Translations under genes and position numbers: made by a program | Shown here: piece by piece, positions 1 to 9,800 of the stretch | How the letters are laid out: the number at the start of each line of letters is the position of its first letter | Position numbering within the stretch: the stretch's first letter is position 1 | Notes under the pieces: model-generated | Told to the model about the DNA's origin: nothing | Seen by the model: only the letters and a program-made list of their open reading frames with translations | Databases searched by the model: none | Source: Porifericola rhodea | Lineage (GTDB): Bacteria > Bacteroidota > Bacteroidia > Cytophagales > Cyclobacteriaceae | Direction: 5' to 3' | Length of the DNA: 64,000 bases | NCBI RefSeq assembly: GCF_030506305.1 | Contig: NZ_CP119421.1 | Span: 5,224,501 to 5,288,500 of the forward strand

Positions 1-162
1 TGGAAGGTGGTAGGTACAGAAACAGCGAAGATGATTACCTCCGCTTTTCCTGCTGGTATAGAGATAATGTTTGAAGAACTGGCTAAACTTCCTCCCGGAC
101 CTCCAGACTTTGAGAAAGTCTCTCAAATCTGTGAAAAGCAGGGCATTCGCTTCATTCAATAA
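1..162 (+). CDS. Cupin-domain protein, C-terminal fragment
   Basis: The first 53 codons of the window are open in frame 1 and end at TAA (160-162); the start lies outside the window. The fragment contains a PAG motif followed about 15 residues later by LPPGPPD and ends in GIRFIQ. That arrangement is typical of the tail after the cupin barrel in small quercetinase-like cupin-2 proteins of Bacteroidota. The metal-binding cupin motifs would lie upstream and cannot be seen, so the call rests only on the tail and the substrate is unknown. Confidence 0.55.
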   Translation, partial: WKVVGTETAKMITSAFPAGIEIMFEELAKLPPGPPDFEKVSQICEKQGIRFIQ

Positions 163-253
163 ACACTTATGATTTGTCGTTTAGCAGTAACGGTTCAGGA
201 GTTTTCCTGTGCCGTTTTTTTACTGCTTACTATTCAGTTCAAAGATGAGGCAT

Positions 254-290
254 AAAAAAAGCACTTACAAGATTTTACTCGTAAGTGCTT
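254..290 (-). terminator. Rho-independent terminator of tRNA-Thr
   Basis: A perfect 10-bp inverted repeat (259-268 with 281-290, 12-base loop) is followed on the minus strand by a run of seven T (254-260 read in reverse). It sits just downstream of the minus-strand tRNA-Thr gene. Confidence 0.8.
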
Positions 291-300
291 GATTTTTAAG

Positions 301-374
301 AGCCCCCAGTCGGATTCGAACCAACGACCTACTGATTACAAGTCAGTTGCTCTGGCCAGCTGAGCTATGGAGGC
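301..374 (-). tRNA. tRNA-Thr (anticodon TGT)
   Basis: The reverse complement folds as a full cloverleaf of 74 bases. The acceptor stem pairs GCCTCCA with TGGGGGC, the anticodon loop reads CTTGTAA with anticodon TGT, and the T-arm carries GGTTCGAATCC. CCA is not encoded. It reads ACA codons and, by wobble, other Thr codons. A Bacteroidota-type promoter lies immediately upstream and a hairpin terminator downstream, so it is probably a single-gene transcript. Confidence 0.96.
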
Positions 375-385
375 GAAAGGGAATG

Positions 386-416
386 CAAATATAGAAAGTC
401 ACCTTATATACCGCAA
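386..416 (-). promoter_or_regulatory. Bacteroidota-type promoter of tRNA-Thr
   Basis: On the minus strand a TTG (414-416) is followed after 20 bases by TATATTTG (386-393), a perfect match to the TAnnTTTG -7 element of Bacteroidota. The predicted start is a few bases before the tRNA 5' end at 374. Confidence 0.75.
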
Positions 417-432
417 GCCCTGAGCAAAAAAA

Positions 433-2544
433 TTATCTCAAATTTTCAATAATGTCTAACTGCGATTTTAAATGCTCCAGTTCAGCACTGGCATCTTCTA
501 TTTTTTGCTCATATTCTTTTTTCAACTTATCTGCCTGTTTAGAGTGGGCAAAGAAGCCAATATTGTTTTTCCAGAGAGAAATGTCTTCTTCCAGCTTGCC
601 AATTTTCTTTCTTAGGGAAGATTGCTTATGGTCTAGTTTACGCTCAGCTCTTGGCGTACCTTTTATGGTAGTCACCTCCAGTTCCAACTTAAGCTCATCC
701 TTCTGCTCGCTATCCAGTTCTTTAGCTTCCTTCATGAAAGACTCTACTGCCTTCTCAAAACGCTGATTGATCTTTTTGATCGCATTACGAGGCACAAAAC
801 CAATCTCGGCAAACTCTTCGCTTAAGTCTTGTAGCTGATCAATATCAGATGAACCCTCTTTTGCCAAAGCTTCTATCTTTTCACAGATTGTTTCTTTTGC
901 TTCAAGGTTTTTCTCGTAAGAAGATTCAAGTTCTTTGTTGTTTTCACGCTTACGCTCAAAGAATGCATCGCAGGCAGCTTTAAAGCGCTGATAAACCTCG
1001 TTCCGAACTTTTTCTGGTACCGGACCTATATCTTTCCACTCTCTTTGCAATCTCTTCAGGTCATTCGCTGTTTTTTGCCAGTCAGTACTATCTTTCAAGC
1101 CTTCTGCCTGCTCTACGAGCTTCTCCTTTTTCTCCAGATTATCTTCTCTCTGGGCATCAAGCTTTTTAAAGAAATCGCCTTTATGAGAGAAAAACTGCTT
1201 AAAGTTAGACCAGAATTTTTTGTTAACTTCTTTAGCCTTCTCACGGGGCATAGGACCTACTGCATCCCAGCGCTTTTGTAGATCCTGAATCTCTTTAGTT
1301 TTCTGGTTCCACTCTCTTATACTATCGCTCTGGAACCCCGCAAACTGCTTTACTTCATCGCTAAGCTGCTGCTTCTTTTCCAGATTTTTGTTCAGCTCTT
1401 CTTTAAACTGATCTACGTAAGCTTTTCTCCGCTCGTGTATCTGGTCAGAAGCTGCTTTAAAGCGCTGCCATAAAGGTTCCTGATCATCTTTAGGAACAGG
1501 ACCAATATGTTTGTACTCTTCGTGCAATTCGTCTAACTCACGCAGTACTTTTTTAATGTCAGGATCTTCCACCAGGCTTTCTGCTTTCTCACACAATGCC
1601 TGTTTGGCTTCCAAGTTTTTCTTCCGGTCCAGTTCCTTAAGTTCAAAGTAGATGCTACGATTATCGTAAAAACGATTAATCAAGGCATTATAGTTAGCCC
1701 ACAGTGTTTTGTTGTGCTGAGGGGGTACTGGTCCGATGCTACGCCATTCGTTCTGTAGCTCCTTAAGCTTATTAAAGCTTACCTGTGTCTCTTCGCTATC
1801 TACAAACTCACGCAGACGATTCAATATCTCCTGCTTGGTTTCGTAATTTTTATTTCTATCCTGTCCTAGCTTTTCGTAATAAGAAGATTTACGCTCTCTT
1901 ATAGTGCGGTAAGCCTGGTAGAACCTCTCATTTAGCTCATCAGATTTGTACTCAAAGCCATCCTTCTCCCCTCCTTCTTCCATATACTTATTGAAGGCCT
2001 GCTCTCTCAGTTCATTTTCCTGCTCATCAAATACATGCTTCATCTCCTGGGCATGAGCATTGGACTTGCGTACATCTTCATTTTTCACCTCCTGCTCTAT
2101 AGCCTTCACCAGGTCTTCTCGCGAATAGTGAGAGTAATCTATAGCCTCTTCATGATGATCATCATGGTGTTCTTCTCCTCCATGCTCCTCATGTGCATCT
2201 TCAGCATCAGGCTTGCTGTCATGCTTGCCTTCTTCTTCATTTGCTACATTCGTAGGCGAGCTAACTTCCTGCTGTTCACTACTTTCAGCTTCTTTCTCAG
2301 AGCTGGTAGTGTCGTCAGGGGCTTTCTCCTCACTAGCTTCGGCTGTAGCAGCTTCAGTATTTTTAGTTTCTGAAGTTGTAGTGGTTTCTTCCTGAGCAAG
2401 AGGTTGTTCTTCTGGTAATGACTCCTGAGTCTCCTCTTTTACTGAAGACTGCGCATTACTATCCTGAGTGGATTGATTTTCCTCTTTTGCTGTGGTAGTA
2501 GTATTTACTTCTTCCTGCTTCTTATTTTCAGAGCCCTCTGACAT
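433..2544 (-). CDS. DUF349 repeat protein, 703 aa
   Basis: This is a long, highly charged cytoplasmic protein. Five DUF349 units are visible, each ending in a W/Y/F..IGPVP-like motif at about residues 271, 348, 430, 507 and 582 (the last reads IGFVP), so the unit is about 77 residues. Predicted structure is mostly helix and coiled coil. The first 140 residues are low-complexity and rich in Glu, Thr and Ser, with a His/Asp/Glu-rich patch near residues 118-131. The ATG at 2544 is preferred over a TTG two codons upstream; no Shine-Dalgarno is seen. DUF349 proteins are widespread in Bacteroidota and their biochemical role is not settled. It is transcribed alone, convergent with nothing, ahead of tRNA-Thr. 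Confidence 0.85.
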   Translation of the reverse strand: MSEGSENKKQEEVNTTTTAKEENQSTQDSNAQSSVKEETQESLPEEQPLAQEETTTTSETKNTEAATAEASEEKAPDDTTSSEKEAESSEQQEVSSPTNVANEEEGKHDSKPDAEDAHEEHGGEEHHDDHHEEAIDYSHYSREDLVKAIEQEVKNEDVRKSNAHAQEMKHVFDEQENELREQAFNKYMEEGGEKDGFEYKSDELNERFYQAYRTIRERKSSYYEKLGQDRNKNYETKQEILNRLREFVDSEETQVSFNKLKELQNEWRSIGPVPPQHNKTLWANYNALINRFYDNRSIYFELKELDRKKNLEAKQALCEKAESLVEDPDIKKVLRELDELHEEYKHIGPVPKDDQEPLWQRFKAASDQIHERRKAYVDQFKEELNKNLEKKQQLSDEVKQFAGFQSDSIREWNQKTKEIQDLQKRWDAVGPMPREKAKEVNKKFWSNFKQFFSHKGDFFKKLDAQREDNLEKKEKLVEQAEGLKDSTDWQKTANDLKRLQREWKDIGPVPEKVRNEVYQRFKAACDAFFERKRENNKELESSYEKNLEAKETICEKIEALAKEGSSDIDQLQDLSEEFAEIGFVPRNAIKKINQRFEKAVESFMKEAKELDSEQKDELKLELEVTTIKGTPRAERKLDHKQSSLRKKIGKLEEDISLWKNNIGFFAHSKQADKLKKEYEQKIEDASAELEHLKSQLDIIENLR

Positions 2545-2595
2545 AAGCAATAATTATTAGTTCAATAGAATAAAGCTCAAAATTAGTAAAATGAT

Positions 2596-3159
2596 TCAAT
2601 TTAATCGTGGGTCTATAGGATAATTTGAAAGCATTTTGTACTTACCTCCCATATTATTCAAAACTTTTCTCCAAAGATGGGCTGGTGAACTGTCAAAAAC
2701 ATCATAAGGACTGGCCTGAGGATATACTATCCAGGAGTTTTCCTTGAGTTCTTCTTCTAACTGTCCGGGTGCCCAGCCTGAATATCCTACAAAAAAGATA
2801 AAGTCACTGGCCTCTACCTGTCTGGTATTAATCATAGACAGAAGCTGATCAAAATTACCTCCCCAGTAAATGCCATCGTTCACCGCTACCGTATCATCTA
2901 CTACCTGCCCTGCCTTATGAATAAAGTGTAGCGTATCTTCCTGTACTGGCCCCCCACGGTAAAGCTTACTCTCAAAACCATTGACCTCCTCAATTACATC
3001 TCCCAAATGATACTCAATAGGTTTGTTTAAAACAAATCCTAGCGAACCTTCATGATTGTGTTCACAAATTAATATTACTGATCGTTCAAAATTAGGGTCT
3101 GGTAAAAAAGGTTCTGAGATCAGCAAATCTCCCTTTTTTGGAATAACTATAGATGACAT
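2596..3159 (-). CDS. YqgE/AlgH family protein
   Basis: The 187-residue protein matches the YqgE/AlgH (DUF179) family over its full length. It has the N-terminal signature GDLLISEPFLPDPNF, then LGFVLNKP, a GGP turn, and the FVGYSGWAPGQLEEE block near residue 125. YqgE is a small cytosolic protein of unknown biochemical role; AlgH was once described as a transcriptional regulator, with weak support. The ATG at 3159 is chosen over an in-frame TTG two codons earlier because the family normally begins a few residues before the GDLL motif. It lies 50 bases upstream of the DUF349 gene on the same strand and could share its transcript. Confidence 0.9.
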   Translation of the reverse strand: MSSIVIPKKGDLLISEPFLPDPNFERSVILICEHNHEGSLGFVLNKPIEYHLGDVIEEVNGFESKLYRGGPVQEDTLHFIHKAGQVVDDTVAVNDGIYWGGNFDQLLSMINTRQVEASDFIFFVGYSGWAPGQLEEELKENSWIVYPQASPYDVFDSSPAHLWRKVLNNMGGKYKMLSNYPIDPRLN

Positions 3160-3617
3160 AGGCAAATATATTTTTCTTCAACAAACACTTTTAGTCAGGC
3201 GAACAGCCAGTAAATTCGCTTGATCTTTTCCAAGTTAATGATTCTTACGATTTTCGTGAACCAATACAGACTTTCAATGCTTAAGCCAACGGCTTTGTCC
3301 CGATAAACTGCTCATTTATTACTTGAAAATATCATCAAGTTTAGCAGTTTCACACAGTTTTTGATTTGCTTTACTAATAGTTGACATATATTGAGCGCAA
3401 TAAACAGCTAAGGCTAAAAGATAAACATCAGAGCACTTAATAAGTTGCTTGTAATGAAAGGGTTAGTAAATTGACTCTTCATACAACACAGATTACTTTA
3501 TGGCTTTAGTAGGTTAACAAATTATCAATTTGATGTTTAAAAAAGCTCAGTCTGATATTTTGCAGAACGTATAATCAAAATTAATATTACATCAGATTAA
3601 TATTTAAGGACAGGGAT
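3160..3617. other. Gene-less 458-bp stretch with a nested inverted repeat
   Basis: No convincing coding frame is present in this AT-rich spacer between two divergent genes. The one structure seen is a nested inverted repeat at 3305-3350: outer arms AAACTGCT and AGCAGTTT (8 bp), inner arms ACTTGA and TCAAGT (6 bp). Promoters for both flanking genes must lie here, but no perfect TAnnTTTG element with a matching -33 was found. Confidence 0.5.
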
Positions 3618-4073
3618 ATGAAGAGTACCATGAAGCACAAGAAACTGGCTACCCTGCTAGCATTTAGTTTAGGAATATTTGGCACACATCGCTTTTATCT
3701 GAATCAGAAAAAACTGGGGTGGTGGTATTTAGCCTTTTGCTGGACGCTTATTCCTATGGTGATCGGTATAATAGATGGTATTGTATTTTTATGTATGAGC
3801 TACTCGGTTTTTAATCGCAAGTATAGTTTAAGGCATGTGCTGAAAAAGAAGTACCAGGATGACGAAGATATCTTGAGCTTCAATACCAACGAAAAGCTGG
3901 AGGAAGAATTACTAGTAAAGTTAATGGAGATGAACGACCGCGAAAAAGTTGCTAACTTTTTGTCAGATGCTAAGCAAAGGGGAGAATATTTACCTCGCAA
4001 AGTTTATAGCGAAGCGATCCGGATCGTTAGTGGCGAACCTAACATTTATGGTAAGACACTTGACATCCAATAA
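3618..4073 (+). CDS. TM2-domain membrane protein
   Basis: This 151-residue protein starts with a TM2 domain (about residues 8-60). It has a first membrane helix with the GIFGTHRFYL motif, a short charged linker ending in KKLGWWYL, and a second helix containing IGIIDGIVFL. TM2 domains are helical hairpins whose DxF-like turn is partly kept here as IDGIVF. The remaining 90 residues are soluble and charged and match no family I recognise. The role is unknown; TM2 proteins in bacteria are often small envelope-associated proteins. The ATG at 3618 follows a purine-rich AAGGACAGGG. A second ATG four codons later is also possible. Confidence 0.75.
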   Translation: MKSTMKHKKLATLLAFSLGIFGTHRFYLNQKKLGWWYLAFCWTLIPMVIGIIDGIVFLCMSYSVFNRKYSLRHVLKKKYQDDEDILSFNTNEKLEEELLVKLMEMNDREKVANFLSDAKQRGEYLPRKVYSEAIRIVSGEPNIYGKTLDIQ

Positions 4074-4372
4074 AAAAATGCGTAGCTAGTTGGAGCATCA
4101 GCAAGCGGAGTAGCGTAGCTGGTAGCTTAGAGCTTATTTTTTGCTGCGCTTAAAAAGATATTTATCTTTTAGGTTAATTACTTTTTTGTTTATCAATATT
4201 TAATTTGATTAGCACTATAAAATTCCAGGCAAAAGCAAACTAATTCACTATAGGAGCATATTCCTGTACTTTTGCCATATTGACAATTAGCCTTACATTG
4301 TACACCTGACCTTTGATTTTGTATGTCCGAAGGAAGTTATTTTAATAGATTGAGGCAAAATTTATATGTGAT
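4074..4372. other. Intergenic stretch with a short direct repeat
   Basis: No gene is seen. GCGTAGCT occurs twice, at 4080-4087 and 4113-4120, in a locally GC-richer patch just after the TM2 gene. A TACTTTTG at 4267-4274 fits the -7 consensus for the next gene, but no TTTG is found 18-21 bases upstream, so the promoter is not certain. Confidence 0.4.
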
Positions 4373-4678
4373 ATGCCGACACTTAGCGTTTCAGTAGATA
4401 GAAGTACAGAAAAGAAATTTGAGAAGTTACTCAACCAGTATGGCTATGAGTTTAGTAAGAATTACCCTTGTGAGGAAGAGGATGATGAGGTATCATTCGT
4501 ACTTACTTCGGAGGAGGAATTTGACCTGGTAGAGCTAGGTATACTTAACGAATACGCCCGACAATCTCAAAAGCTGGAAGATCTGGAAATGGAAAATTAC
4601 CGTAGGATTACTAATGACAAAACTAATGGCCCGGTAAAAGATCGCTCCTTAATTCATTCTCCTAAGCATACAAATTAA
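4373..4678 (+). CDS. Hypothetical acidic protein, 101 aa
   Basis: I do not recognise this protein. It is small, soluble and acidic, with a Glu/Asp cluster around residues 34-40 and a predicted helical stretch at 60-80. It lacks a signal peptide, membrane helix or cysteine pair. The reading frame is clean from an ATG at 4373 and the codon use resembles its neighbours. It stands alone between the TM2 gene and a convergent oxidoreductase gene. The frame could be a lineage-specific gene; no function is proposed. Confidence 0.55.
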   Translation: MPTLSVSVDRSTEKKFEKLLNQYGYEFSKNYPCEEEDDEVSFVLTSEEEFDLVELGILNEYARQSQKLEDLEMENYRRITNDKTNGPVKDRSLIHSPKHTN

Positions 4679-4736
4679 AAAACTGCCTTCAGCATTATTG
4701 CCAAAGACAGTTTGCATTTATCCACCTAGATAAAAA

Positions 4737-6071
4737 TTATACAGAAGGTTCCCAACCTGGAGCATACTCCCTACCCCACATTTTCATAGCCTCCTTGTTA
4801 TTTTCTATATGACCATTTTTAGGATTGATTGTCAGTGATTCACCTACTTCCTGAGCTATATTTCCTAAATGGCAAAGCAATACACTTTTGTGACCTTCAT
4901 CAATTGGCGAGTTCTGGCTCGCTCCTGTACGTATTGCATCCTGGAAATTCATAAAGTGTAGGGCCGTCAGGCGGTCACCTCCTACAGTATCCATGGTTGC
5001 ATTTTTAGTTTCCGGAGTCACTGTTTTTACTAGTTTGTTGTCTTTATCGTACAACTCATAGCCATTTCTGTCTATAATCATGGTGCCTTCCGTGCCGTAA
5101 ATTGCAGATCCACGTCCTCTACCTTCTACCGGGCGGCCATTACAGCTTCTACCTTCCCAGGTAATAGTTTTATTATCTTCAAAATCAAAGTTTGCGATCT
5201 GTGTATCGTAAAACTCCCAATCGTCTTCGTAGTGATAACGTCCACCATTAGAGCTTACCCGTACGGGGTAGTCTACACCTAAAGCCCAGCGGCAAATATC
5301 AATTTCGTGTGTTCCGTTATTACAGATTTCTCCGGTTCCCCATTTTTTAAACCAGTGCCAGTTGTAGTGAATCAGGTTATCCTGATAGTCTTCTCTTGGT
5401 GCCGGACCTTGCCAAAGCTCGTAGTCCAACCACTCTGGAATCGGAGCACTATTGCCATTTCCTATAGGCCCGCGTGTATTGGCATACCAGGCTTTACCAA
5501 AGTAAGGTGTACCTATTACGCCTTTGCGAATTTCGTTGATAGCTTCTATAGATTCTTCTGCTGAACGCTGTTGGTTACCCATCTGCACAATTTTGCCGTA
5601 TTTCTTCTGGGCGTCTACCAGCATCTCTCCCTCTTTAGGGTTATGGCCGCAAGGTTTCTCTACATACACATGTTTTCCGGCCTGTAACGCCATAATAGAG
5701 GCAGGTGTATGCCAATGGTCGGGAGCAGCTATTACTATAGCGTCTACATCCTTATCGTCCAGCGCTTTGCGAAAATCTTTAATACCTTTGGGCTTTTTCT
5801 TCTGGTTTTGGTGCTTCATGGTAATTTCTATACCCTTTTCTACAGCACGCTCATCTACATCGCAGATATACGCAATCTCATAGCCATCCATTCTGGCAAT
5901 TTCGTTGGTAAGGCCTCCACCTCTACCATTCAGACCCATCACAGCCACTACTACCTTTTCGTTAGGTGCATTTTTTCCGAATGCAGGAAAAACACCTCCT
6001 ACCAGGCCAAGACCAAGACCGGCTACCCCGGTAGATTTCATAAAATCCCTACGGTTAAGTTTATTAGACAT
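4737..6071 (-). CDS. Tat-exported Gfo/Idh/MocA family oxidoreductase
   Basis: This is a 444-residue NAD(P)-dependent dehydrogenase-like protein. The N-terminus has a twin-arginine signal (NRRDFMKSTG, then a hydrophobic Gly-rich stretch), so it is expected to be exported folded with its cofactor. A Rossmann region follows (VMGLNGRGGG near residue 45), then the EKPCGHN motif typical of the family and a C-terminal substrate domain. Tat-exported members are common in Bacteroidota and Planctomycetota and probably act on sugars or sugar derivatives; the substrate here is not known. The ATG at 6071 is chosen because it places the twin-arginine motif at the N-terminus; an upstream in-frame ATG at 6107 would add 12 polar residues. 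No sugar-pathway neighbours are adjacent. Confidence 0.88.
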   Translation of the reverse strand: MSNKLNRRDFMKSTGVAGLGLGLVGGVFPAFGKNAPNEKVVVAVMGLNGRGGGLTNEIARMDGYEIAYICDVDERAVEKGIEITMKHQNQKKKPKGIKDFRKALDDKDVDAIVIAAPDHWHTPASIMALQAGKHVYVEKPCGHNPKEGEMLVDAQKKYGKIVQMGNQQRSAEESIEAINEIRKGVIGTPYFGKAWYANTRGPIGNGNSAPIPEWLDYELWQGPAPREDYQDNLIHYNWHWFKKWGTGEICNNGTHEIDICRWALGVDYPVRVSSNGGRYHYEDDWEFYDTQIANFDFEDNKTITWEGRSCNGRPVEGRGRGSAIYGTEGTMIIDRNGYELYDKDNKLVKTVTPETKNATMDTVGGDRLTALHFMNFQDAIRTGASQNSPIDEGHKSVLLCHLGNIAQEVGESLTINPKNGHIENNKEAMKMWGREYAPGWEPSV

Positions 6072-6229
6072 ATTCTTCTGGTTATTGTTTGTATTAAGTA
6101 TGTGCAATCGATTGTTTCATCTGCAAAAAAAATATCAGGTATCATGCCTTAGCTTGCCCTATCAATGCGAAAGCTACAAAAATATTGTGAAACTTGCATC
6201 CTGCAGACCTGCTAAAAGCCAGATTTAGC

Positions 6230-6260
6230 TTTGCATGAAACTTTCTATCACATACTTTTG
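6230..6260 (+). promoter_or_regulatory. Bacteroidota-type promoter of the DUF445 gene
   Basis: TTTG (6230-6233), a 19-base spacer and TACTTTTG (6253-6260) match the Bacteroidota -33/-7 consensus perfectly. The ATG follows 23 bases later at 6284, giving a short leader. Confidence 0.75.
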
Positions 6261-6283
6261 CGGAAAAATTTAACACTAACAAT

Positions 6284-6880
6284 ATGATTATTTGGACGCT
6301 ACCTATCATAGCCGCCCTTACCGGATATATTACTAATTACATTGCTATCAAGATGCTCTTCCACCCCAGAAAGAAGGTGAAGTTTCTATTTATGGAGATC
6401 CAGGGTATCTTTCCTAAAAGACAAAAGAAGCTGGCCGAAAAGCTGGGTAAAATTGTAGCGGAGGAATTATTCTCGGTAGAAGATGTCAAAAAAAGCTTAC
6501 AGAAACCCGGAAGTTCAGAAGAAGTAGAGGCCGTGGTAAACGAAAAGCTGGATGATTTTCTGGACAACCGCCTTACTGAAATTATGCCTATGCTTGCCAT
6601 GTTTATGAACGATGAACTGAAGCAAAAAATTAAAGCTACACTTTTAGCAGAAGTACAGCTCATGCTTCCGGAACTGATAGACCGCTTCGTAGACAAAATT
6701 GAGCAAGATGTAGATGTGGAAAAAACCGTTTACGAAAAAGTAGTAAACTTCTCTACCGATAAGCTGGAAAGCATACTCTACTCTATCATGAGTAAAGAAT
6801 TTAAGTTTATTGAGCTACTTGGTGGTGTACTTGGCTTCATAATCGGGCTAATACAAATTGCTATTTTACAGTTACAATAG
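6284..6880 (+). CDS. DUF445 family membrane protein
   Basis: The 198-residue protein belongs to DUF445 (YheB-like). The first helix carries the diagnostic ALTGYITNYIAIKMLFHP block, followed by a short segment ending in GIFPKRQKKLAE. A long amphipathic helical middle leads to a C-terminal membrane helix (about residues 178-195), so both ends sit in the membrane. It is shorter than many DUF445 proteins, which often exceed 350 residues, but single-unit forms are known in Bacteroidota. The function is unknown. Its 3' end overlaps the end of the convergent helicase gene by 20 bases. Confidence 0.88.
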   Translation: MIIWTLPIIAALTGYITNYIAIKMLFHPRKKVKFLFMEIQGIFPKRQKKLAEKLGKIVAEELFSVEDVKKSLQKPGSSEEVEAVVNEKLDDFLDNRLTEIMPMLAMFMNDELKQKIKATLLAEVQLMLPELIDRFVDKIEQDVDVEKTVYEKVVNFSTDKLESILYSIMSKEFKFIELLGGVLGFIIGLIQIAILQLQ

Positions 6881-9800
6881 AAGATAAAGGAAGGGCCTGC
6901 TGTTGCTGACAATCCAGCAGGTAGGCCTCTACCTGCATTCCCATTTGCTCAAGCACTTTTACACTTCCCCTAAGCGTACGCAGACTTTCCTGATCTCCTC
7001 TTGCCTCATGAAACTGTACTACTACCGCCTCATTGCCATTGAGCATTAGTCTGTCCGGCTGAAAAATTGTGCCATAAGCATTGGAAAGGGACATTCTGAG
7101 GTGAACTGCTTCGTATGTACCACCAAACCATTTAGCCAAGGGTTCTGTCTTCAAGATATGCTCAAGCGTTGTACCCAGCTCAATTTTTTCCTGCTGACTT
7201 ATTCCTCTTTCAAAAAAAACTTTCTCTAAAACCTGAGCTAGATCATTTGAGTGATAGAGCCTGCTCAGCACATCTTTAATAATAATTGCCTTATTGATGA
7301 TCATCTCCCCCTGCTGACTAAAGGCGAAAAAACCTTTTGCAAATGGCCTGACCGTTAGCCTGTTTCTCCAGCGTTCAGAGGGGTAGTATTTCATCTCCAG
7401 GCTATTGGAGGTCTCTTTCTGCTCTTCAGTTTTTTGCACGATTTCTCCCAGCCTGAAACTCCTGCTTTCTTCATCCCAGGCATCGGCATACTCCCCCTCA
7501 CTTTGCGAGCAGGCATTGTACAACAAATTAGCTACCGAATTGACAGGACACTTTCCATTACGGGCGACAGCCGGTGCGGAATAGGTGAAGAGTGCTTCTT
7601 CAGCCCTTGTAAAAGCCACATACAATAGATTTAAGTTATCTATATAGGCTCTGATCATCTCCTGATAGTAGTCCATATTAAAATAGGTAGAAGCCAGACG
7701 ACTACTATAACGCATAGGCATGAGCCCAAATTGATCAAAAGGCTGCTGTTCTGTTTGGGTCCAGATAATGTTATCCTGTCCCGGACGATGATCCAGTTCC
7801 CAATCGCAAAATGGAATAACTACTACTTTATACTGTAAGCCTTTAGACTTATGGATGGTAAGAATTCGCATTGCATCTACATCTTCTGATACCTGCACGG
7901 AAGTTTCTTTTCCTTTTTCATCCCACCACTTCAAAAAAGTGTATACGTCGCCAGTTTCATGCCCACTGTACTCTAGTACCGCATCCTGAAAAGCCTGTAA
8001 GTAAGCCAGCTCATGAGTTTGGTTAAGCTCAAAAATACCGATCAGGTTTTCTACCAACTCGTATAGAGGTAATTTATTGAGATACCCCATAAGTTCTACA
8101 AATGCCTGAGGAAAAAGCTCCAGCCCTTTATGTTCACCTTTGTTGTGCACTTCTACAAAAGCCTGATGAAGTTGATCTGAGCCCGCCTTTATGCCTTTAA
8201 GCTTAAAGTACTTAAAAATGGCGCTTCCTCTCGCAATAGCATCATCCTGATTGTCTAATATGCGAAGCAGGTCAATGAGCAGGTTTACGCTAAGAGAACT
8301 GCTAAGAAAAAGCGACTCTGATGAAATTACCTCATAATTATATCCCTCACGGGCTAGACCCTGTGCTTTGTATTTCATAAAAGTGTCTACCACTTCTTTT
8401 CCAGCTTTTTTGTCTCTTACCAGAAAAGCAATATCCCGGAGTGCATACCCTTTATCCTGTAGATCTTCTACCAATTGGGGCAGGCGCTCCCGCACCTGAT
8501 CTTTCCAGCCTACGGAAGCATCATCTACTTCCAGCTTTTTATCCAGCATTTGCAGATGCACATAACCGGGCCAGGCATCGGTATTCTGCTTATGCAATGG
8601 TAGCTTTTGACGTACATCTTCATAGGCACGTGGTATAATATCGGCTCTGTTTTCCAGCCAAGTTTTTTCAGCATCGCCTAGCTCTTCCAGTTTATCGGAG
8701 ATAGCCTCTCTCACCAACTGAGGAAGAGTGGCAAAGAGCCAGTTATTAAAACCCACTACATGTTTTGTACTGCGGTAGTTGGTATCCAGATTAAACACTT
8801 CAGTATTCCATTCAGGAATGTCCTGCTGGATTTTTTCCAGCAACAATTGCCAGTCTCCACCACGCCAACGGTAGATAGACTGCTTAACGTCACCTACCAC
8901 CAGGTTTTTAAGGCCAGAGTCCAGACTATTCTCTATCAGTGGACGAAAATTATTCCACTGCATACCAGATGTATCCTGAAACTCATCAATCAGAAAATGC
9001 TGAAAGCTGCTGCCTATTTTCTCATAGATGAAAGGCGTATCGTCTTTGCCAATAATATTTTTGAGAAATACGGATGCATCAGAAATAAGCATCAGGTCAT
9101 TTTCTCTTTTGTATTGATCTACTTTTTTACCAATATCCTGAAGTATACCATAGGCATAAATAAATTTTAGCAGTTGCAGGGCTGACTGGTACAGCACAAA
9201 ATCATTATTGTATAGCCGTATGGCTTTAAGTAAAATATCATTCAGCCCCAGACTCACCACCTCTAAGATCTGGACTTTCTTTTTGGAAGACTTGGTAGCC
9301 CATTTTTCAATATTCTCTGATGCTTCCAGTGCCCTCTTTTTAGGGTCAAAATCTGTTTTCTCTGCCAGCCTTACAAAATAACTACCTACCCCACTTTTGC
9401 CGTAGGCAAAGTCTGTATACTCCAGCCCATGTGCCTCCATCATGTGTAAGCCTTCTTTTCCAAAGCTTTGCATACTGTTTTCAAATGTTTTTACGATGGC
9501 TTTAAGCTGAGAGAGTACATTCTGATAGTGAAGATGATCCTGCTCTGGAGTTTTTTCCTGCAAAAGCTTGTAATCTTCTTTAAACAACTCTCCGGCGAGC
9601 TGCTTCAGGTCACGGCGAAAATCCCACACCTTACCAGATTCTACCTTTTCTTCGGAAAAACGCACTAACCAGTCTTGCAGAAGCTTTTGCTGCTCCCCTC
9701 CTATCTCGGCCAGCAGCTGATCAATAACCTCGTCCAGCACCTTTTCCTGATCCATTTCAATCGCAAAGCCTGCCTGCAACCCCATTTCCCGGGCAAAGGC

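Noticed and set aside
4080-4126. Short GCGTAGCT repeat as part of a repeat family
   Set aside because: Only two 8-base copies were seen in the window; this is within chance expectation and has no further structure.
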